7,890 bases of DNA, from NCBI GenBank assembly GCA_964613485.1, contig CAZTHB010000030.1, forward strand, positions 1 through 7,890. Direction: 5' to 3'. The DNA comes from JADZGC01 sp964613485 (GTDB lineage Bacteria > Patescibacteriota > Saccharimonadia > CAILAD01 > GCA-016700035). Below are positions 6,458 through 7,890 of the stretch, piece after piece (the first letter of the stretch is position 1; every line of letters starts with the position of its first letter). The notes under the pieces were generated by a model. The model searched no databases, had not been told where the DNA came from, and saw only the letters and a program-made list of their open reading frames with translations. The position numbers were made by a program, and so were the translations under genes.

Positions 6458-6596
6458 AAAAAGTTGTGTCCTTTATCTGAAAGTGCAACAGGAGTTTTCT
6501 TGAAGAGACTGGTGATAGATGAGGATTTATCATCTGTAAGGGCTATTTTACCGAGAAGTAAAGACGCCCTCCTCACAAGTTTTCAAAAAAGCTACG
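6458..6596 (-). ncRNA. Candidate structured leader or small RNA
   Basis: On the minus strand, from the start predicted by the promoter at 6603-6631, three hairpins follow in order. The first pairs GGGC/GCCC and TTTAC/GTAAA across a symmetric 3x3 internal loop (6569-6540). The second is AGATGA/TCATCT with a 7-base loop (6535-6517). The third pairs GTTG/CAAC and CTTT/AAAG (6489-6463) and is followed by TTTTT (6462-6458), like a terminator. It is either a 139-base RNA or an attenuator/riboswitch ahead of the LysM-CHAP gene. I could not match it to the c-di-AMP (ydaO) riboswitch or any other family. Confidence 0.35.
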
Positions 6597-6602
6597 GGGG
6601 CT

Positions 6603-6631
6603 ATACTAGCAAACCACCTATAGCGTGTCAA
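6603..6631 (-). promoter_or_regulatory. Strong leftward promoter with operator-like palindrome
   Basis: On the minus strand, -35 TTGACA (6631-6626, consensus) and extended -10 TGC TAGTAT (hexamer 6608-6603) have a 17-base spacer. The -35 is half of the perfect palindrome TGTCAA GGT TTGACA (6640-6626), a plausible repressor site. It would drive the structured leader and the LysM-CHAP gene. Confidence 0.6.
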
Positions 6632-6715
6632 ACCTTGACATGAGCACTATCCGTGGGGCTAGCTCAGGAGAAGTGGATACCTTTTGTACTTATTTCTCGA
6701 AGAGTTGCATAAAGT

Positions 6716-6724
6716 TGTGGATAA
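6716..6724 (-). promoter_or_regulatory. Perfect DnaA box
   Basis: TTATCCACA on the minus strand matches the DnaA consensus in all nine positions. A weaker relative, AGTGGATAC on the plus strand, lies at 6672-6680. One perfect box in an intergenic region suggests a DnaA-controlled promoter at most; I see no box cluster, AT-rich unwinding region or dnaA/dnaN gene to support an origin. Confidence 0.3.
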
Positions 6725-6754
6725 GCATGAATTAGCCCGTAGCAAGAGGATATA

Positions 6755-6783
6755 TGGACATTTTTATATAATTGTGCTATAAT
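6755..6783 (+). promoter_or_regulatory. Strong promoter of the 134-residue membrane protein gene
   Basis: -35 TGGACA (6755-6760) and extended -10 TGC TATAAT (6778-6783, consensus hexamer) have a 17-base spacer. Transcription should start near 6790, giving a leader of about 56 bases that ends in a near-perfect ribosome binding site, AGGAGG (6836-6841). Confidence 0.75.
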
Positions 6784-6845
6784 ATATAAGATAGCTTCGA
6801 TAACTCGAGGTTCGCACCCCATACATCTTCGTTCCAGGAGGGAAC

Positions 6846-7250
6846 ATGACGGAATCACTCACCGACCAGGTATTCATGTGCATCTTTCTCGCCGGAGTCC
6901 TTGGGCTCGTGACAGAGCGCGTACTGCACCTCGGCATGATGCAGTTCAACCATGGCATCGAGCACTTCGAAACGCCGTTCAACCGCGCGATGCGTTTCGC
7001 TGCCCCCATCATCGGGCTGATCACGTCCGGCGGCTTCTTGATCTACATGATCAGCAAGTTCGGAGTCAACACGATCTTCGAGCAGATGAGCATCATCTAC
7101 GACAAGACCGCCCTATTCGGGGCCCTGGGCTGGATCGTCTACGGCTTGCATGCCATCACCGTCGTGCTCGCACCCGTCTTCGTGTTGCGACAACTGCACC
7201 ACTTCCGACGGCGTCCCCAGTACCTGAGCCCCGAGCTGCTCCTCCGCTGA
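6846..7250 (+). CDS. Three-helix membrane protein upstream of a hammerhead ribozyme
   Basis: A 134-residue protein I do not recognise. Predicted membrane segments lie at about 8-24, 50-71 and 89-114. The loop between the first two is His-rich (His28, His37, His40) and holds several Met; His102 lies within the third segment, and the tail is basic (HHFRRRP). AGGAGG (6836-6841) lies 4 bases before the ATG, making the start firm. Third codon positions are strongly C/G, as in the 111-residue gene at 1408 but unlike most of the window. Promoter, gene, hairpin and ribozyme form one self-contained cassette, suggesting high expression or recent acquisition. Metal binding by the histidines is speculation. 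Confidence 0.85.
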   Translation: MTESLTDQVFMCIFLAGVLGLVTERVLHLGMMQFNHGIEHFETPFNRAMRFAAPIIGLITSGGFLIYMISKFGVNTIFEQMSIIYDKTALFGALGWIVYGLHAITVVLAPVFVLRQLHHFRRRPQYLSPELLLR

Positions 7251-7256
7251 ACGACC

Positions 7257-7304
7257 GGAGGGTCAGAGTTGATAGATCTCCCTCGAGATCCCCTCTGACC
7301 CTCC
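7257..7304 (+). terminator. Perfect 12-bp hairpin after the membrane protein gene
   Basis: GGAGGGTCAGAG (7257-7268) pairs perfectly with CTCTGACCCTCC (7293-7304). The enclosed bases contain a second perfect 6-bp stem, GATCTC CCTC GAGATC (7275-7290). It starts 6 bases after the stop codon. No T run follows, so it may protect or process the 3' end rather than act as a standard terminator; the hammerhead ribozyme starts 5 bases later. Confidence 0.7.
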
Positions 7305-7308
7305 CCTA

Positions 7309-7361
7309 CGCTTTCCATATATGTGCATATATGCTGATGAGTCCAATAGGACGAAAAAGTG
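7309..7361 (+). ncRNA. Type III hammerhead self-cleaving ribozyme
   Basis: All parts of a hammerhead are present in order. Stem III is CGCTTT (7309-7314) with AAAGTG (7356-7361), 6 pairs including one G-U. The unpaired cleavage-site base is C 7315, preceded by U 7314. Stem I is CATATATG (7316-7323) with CATATATG (7326-7333). The core CTGATGA is at 7334-7340. Stem II is GTCC (7341-7344) with GGAC (7349-7352), loop AATA. The core GAA is at 7353-7355, followed by the conserved A. Every conserved core base fits (CUGANGA, GAAA, UH), and predicted cleavage follows C 7315. Stem III is the open stem, hence type III. Cleavage would trim the 3' end of the membrane protein mRNA. The tight stem I loop and the loop I-loop II contact remain untested. 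Confidence 0.9.
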
Positions 7362-7368
7362 ATTTCTA

Positions 7369-7890
7369 TTAGATCGAAAGTGTGCGACTTAATCGCTGCA
7401 AAAGCTGCTCGCCCTTCGGCTCAGCGCCAACAATATCGAGAGCAAGGTTAGCCAATCCCATCGATGTTATGTCCTGTGGGCTCTTGAGCTTGCCAGTGTG
7501 ATCTACCACCCGATTCACATCTGATGGAGCGACGAAGTCTATCTTCGGCTTGCGTGCAAAAGGCAATTCTTTGTACCAATCGGAATTTAGTGCTTCCTTA
7601 ATCTCTGGCAAGGCTGAGCCGCCGCCACAGAGCAAGATGCGATTCGGCAGATGATCAAGCTCGTCGAATTCTGACAGCGCCAGCTCGACACCAGAAATCC
7701 AGACCTCAACGTCCTTGGCAAGCGCTTCACTAATATCCTTCTCCTGATCCTTTTCTAGCTCACCCGCTGAATGTGCGAGCTTGAGCTCCTCGGCGCGTTC
7801 GAAGCCAATGCCTAACGTACTGGCGATTCGCTTAGTGAAGCTCCGTCCACCGATCGCGAACATCCGTGTCCCAACGACGCCGCCATTATT
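7369..7890 (-). CDS. Actin-like ATPase of the FtsA/PilM type, C-terminal part (5' end outside window)
   Basis: The frame is open through the right edge; 173 residues are visible. Reading from the edge, NNGGVVGTRMFAIGGRSFTK and the following AEELKL match the region around the second phosphate-binding loop of FtsA/PilM actin-fold proteins (IGG-x2-[FIL]-T ... AE-x-LK). The adenosine-binding motif ILCGGGSALPEI is at about 104-115 of the visible part. FtsA tethers FtsZ rings to the membrane; PilM is the cytoplasmic ATPase of type IV pilus assembly. The visible part does not decide between them, and a CPR-specific relative is also possible. It converges on the hammerhead cassette; its stop codon lies 8 bases from the ribozyme, and no terminator of its own is evident. 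Confidence 0.8.
   Translation of the reverse strand, partial: NNGGVVGTRMFAIGGRSFTKRIASTLGIGFERAEELKLAHSAGELEKDQEKDISEALAKDVEVWISGVELALSEFDELDHLPNRILLCGGGSALPEIKEALNSDWYKELPFARKPKIDFVAPSDVNRVVDHTGKLKSPQDITSMGLANLALDIVGAEPKGEQLLQRLSRTLSI

Larger units (their letters stand above)
6286..6754. other. Gene-free stretch between wall hydrolase and membrane protein cassette
   Basis: About 470 bases with no convincing protein gene on either strand. It holds, from right to left, a perfect DnaA box (6716-6724), a leftward promoter overlapping a palindrome (6603-6640), a run of three hairpins ending in a T run (6458-6571), a 5-bp hairpin near 6381-6396 (TTTCG/CGAAA on the minus strand), and an imperfect hairpin near 6320-6339 (GAAGTGG/CCACCTC). 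Much of it would be a long leader of the LysM-CHAP mRNA. Confidence 0.55.

Noticed and set aside
6655..6668. GGGGCTAGCTCAGG resembles the start of the tRNA-Ala at 1234-1158
   Set aside because: No anticodon arm, T arm or matching acceptor 3' strand follows, so it is neither a tRNA nor a clear remnant.
6286..6754. Replication origin, tmRNA or RNase P RNA in the gene-free stretch
   Set aside because: There is only one perfect DnaA box, no tmRNA tag or tRNA-like ends, and no conserved RNase P core was found on either strand.
6664..6858. 64-residue minus-strand frame
   Set aside because: It runs across the strong plus-strand promoter and leader, has no ribosome binding site, and its composition looks like chance.
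6878..7372. 164-residue plus-strand frame overlapping the membrane protein gene
   Set aside because: It is an Arg/His-rich shadow of the 6846 gene in another frame and would read through the hairpin and ribozyme; it has no start signal of its own.

Overview
The window looks like chromosomal DNA from a small-genome bacterium of the Candidate Phyla Radiation (Patescibacteria), most likely Saccharibacteria-like. That placement is inference. It rests on the mix of an Obg GTPase with an unusual G4 motif, a LysM-CHAP wall hydrolase, an FtsA/PilM-type actin-like ATPase, a tRNA-targeting serine recombinase and many short membrane proteins. No rRNA or other decisive marker is present.

Left edge (1-1234): the C-terminal two thirds of a large serine recombinase runs into a tRNA-Ala(GGC) on the opposite strand. 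The recombinase stop codon lies inside the tRNA acceptor stem, so the left edge is probably the end of an integrated element and the tRNA its attachment site. Between the tRNA and 1407 there is only structured non-coding DNA: a long stem with a one-base bulge, a small hairpin and a terminator.

Minus-strand block (1408-3630): obgE is followed by an overlapping RsmC-type methyltransferase gene, a ribosome/translation pair. Then comes a separately promoted gene for a small basic protein with a C-x2-C ... C-x3-H pattern. obgE seems to have a leaderless mRNA, and its promoter occupies the same DNA as a divergent promoter serving the plus-strand genes.

Middle (3634-5103): a plus-strand operon of three short membrane proteins (168, 38 and 102 residues) ends at a strong bidirectional terminator. 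It is shared with a convergent 109-residue membrane protein gene that also appears leaderless.

Right part (5104-7890): a LysM-LysM-CHAP wall hydrolase is read leftward from a 490-base gene-free stretch. That stretch holds a strong promoter with a palindrome, a possible structured leader or small RNA, and one perfect DnaA box. Next is a plus-strand cassette: strong promoter, strong ribosome binding site, a 134-residue three-helix membrane protein, a perfect 12-bp hairpin, and then a complete type III hammerhead self-cleaving ribozyme (7309-7361). The ribozyme is the most striking item in the window; every conserved core base is present. The window ends in the C-terminal part of an actin-like ATPase gene on the minus strand, which converges on the ribozyme.
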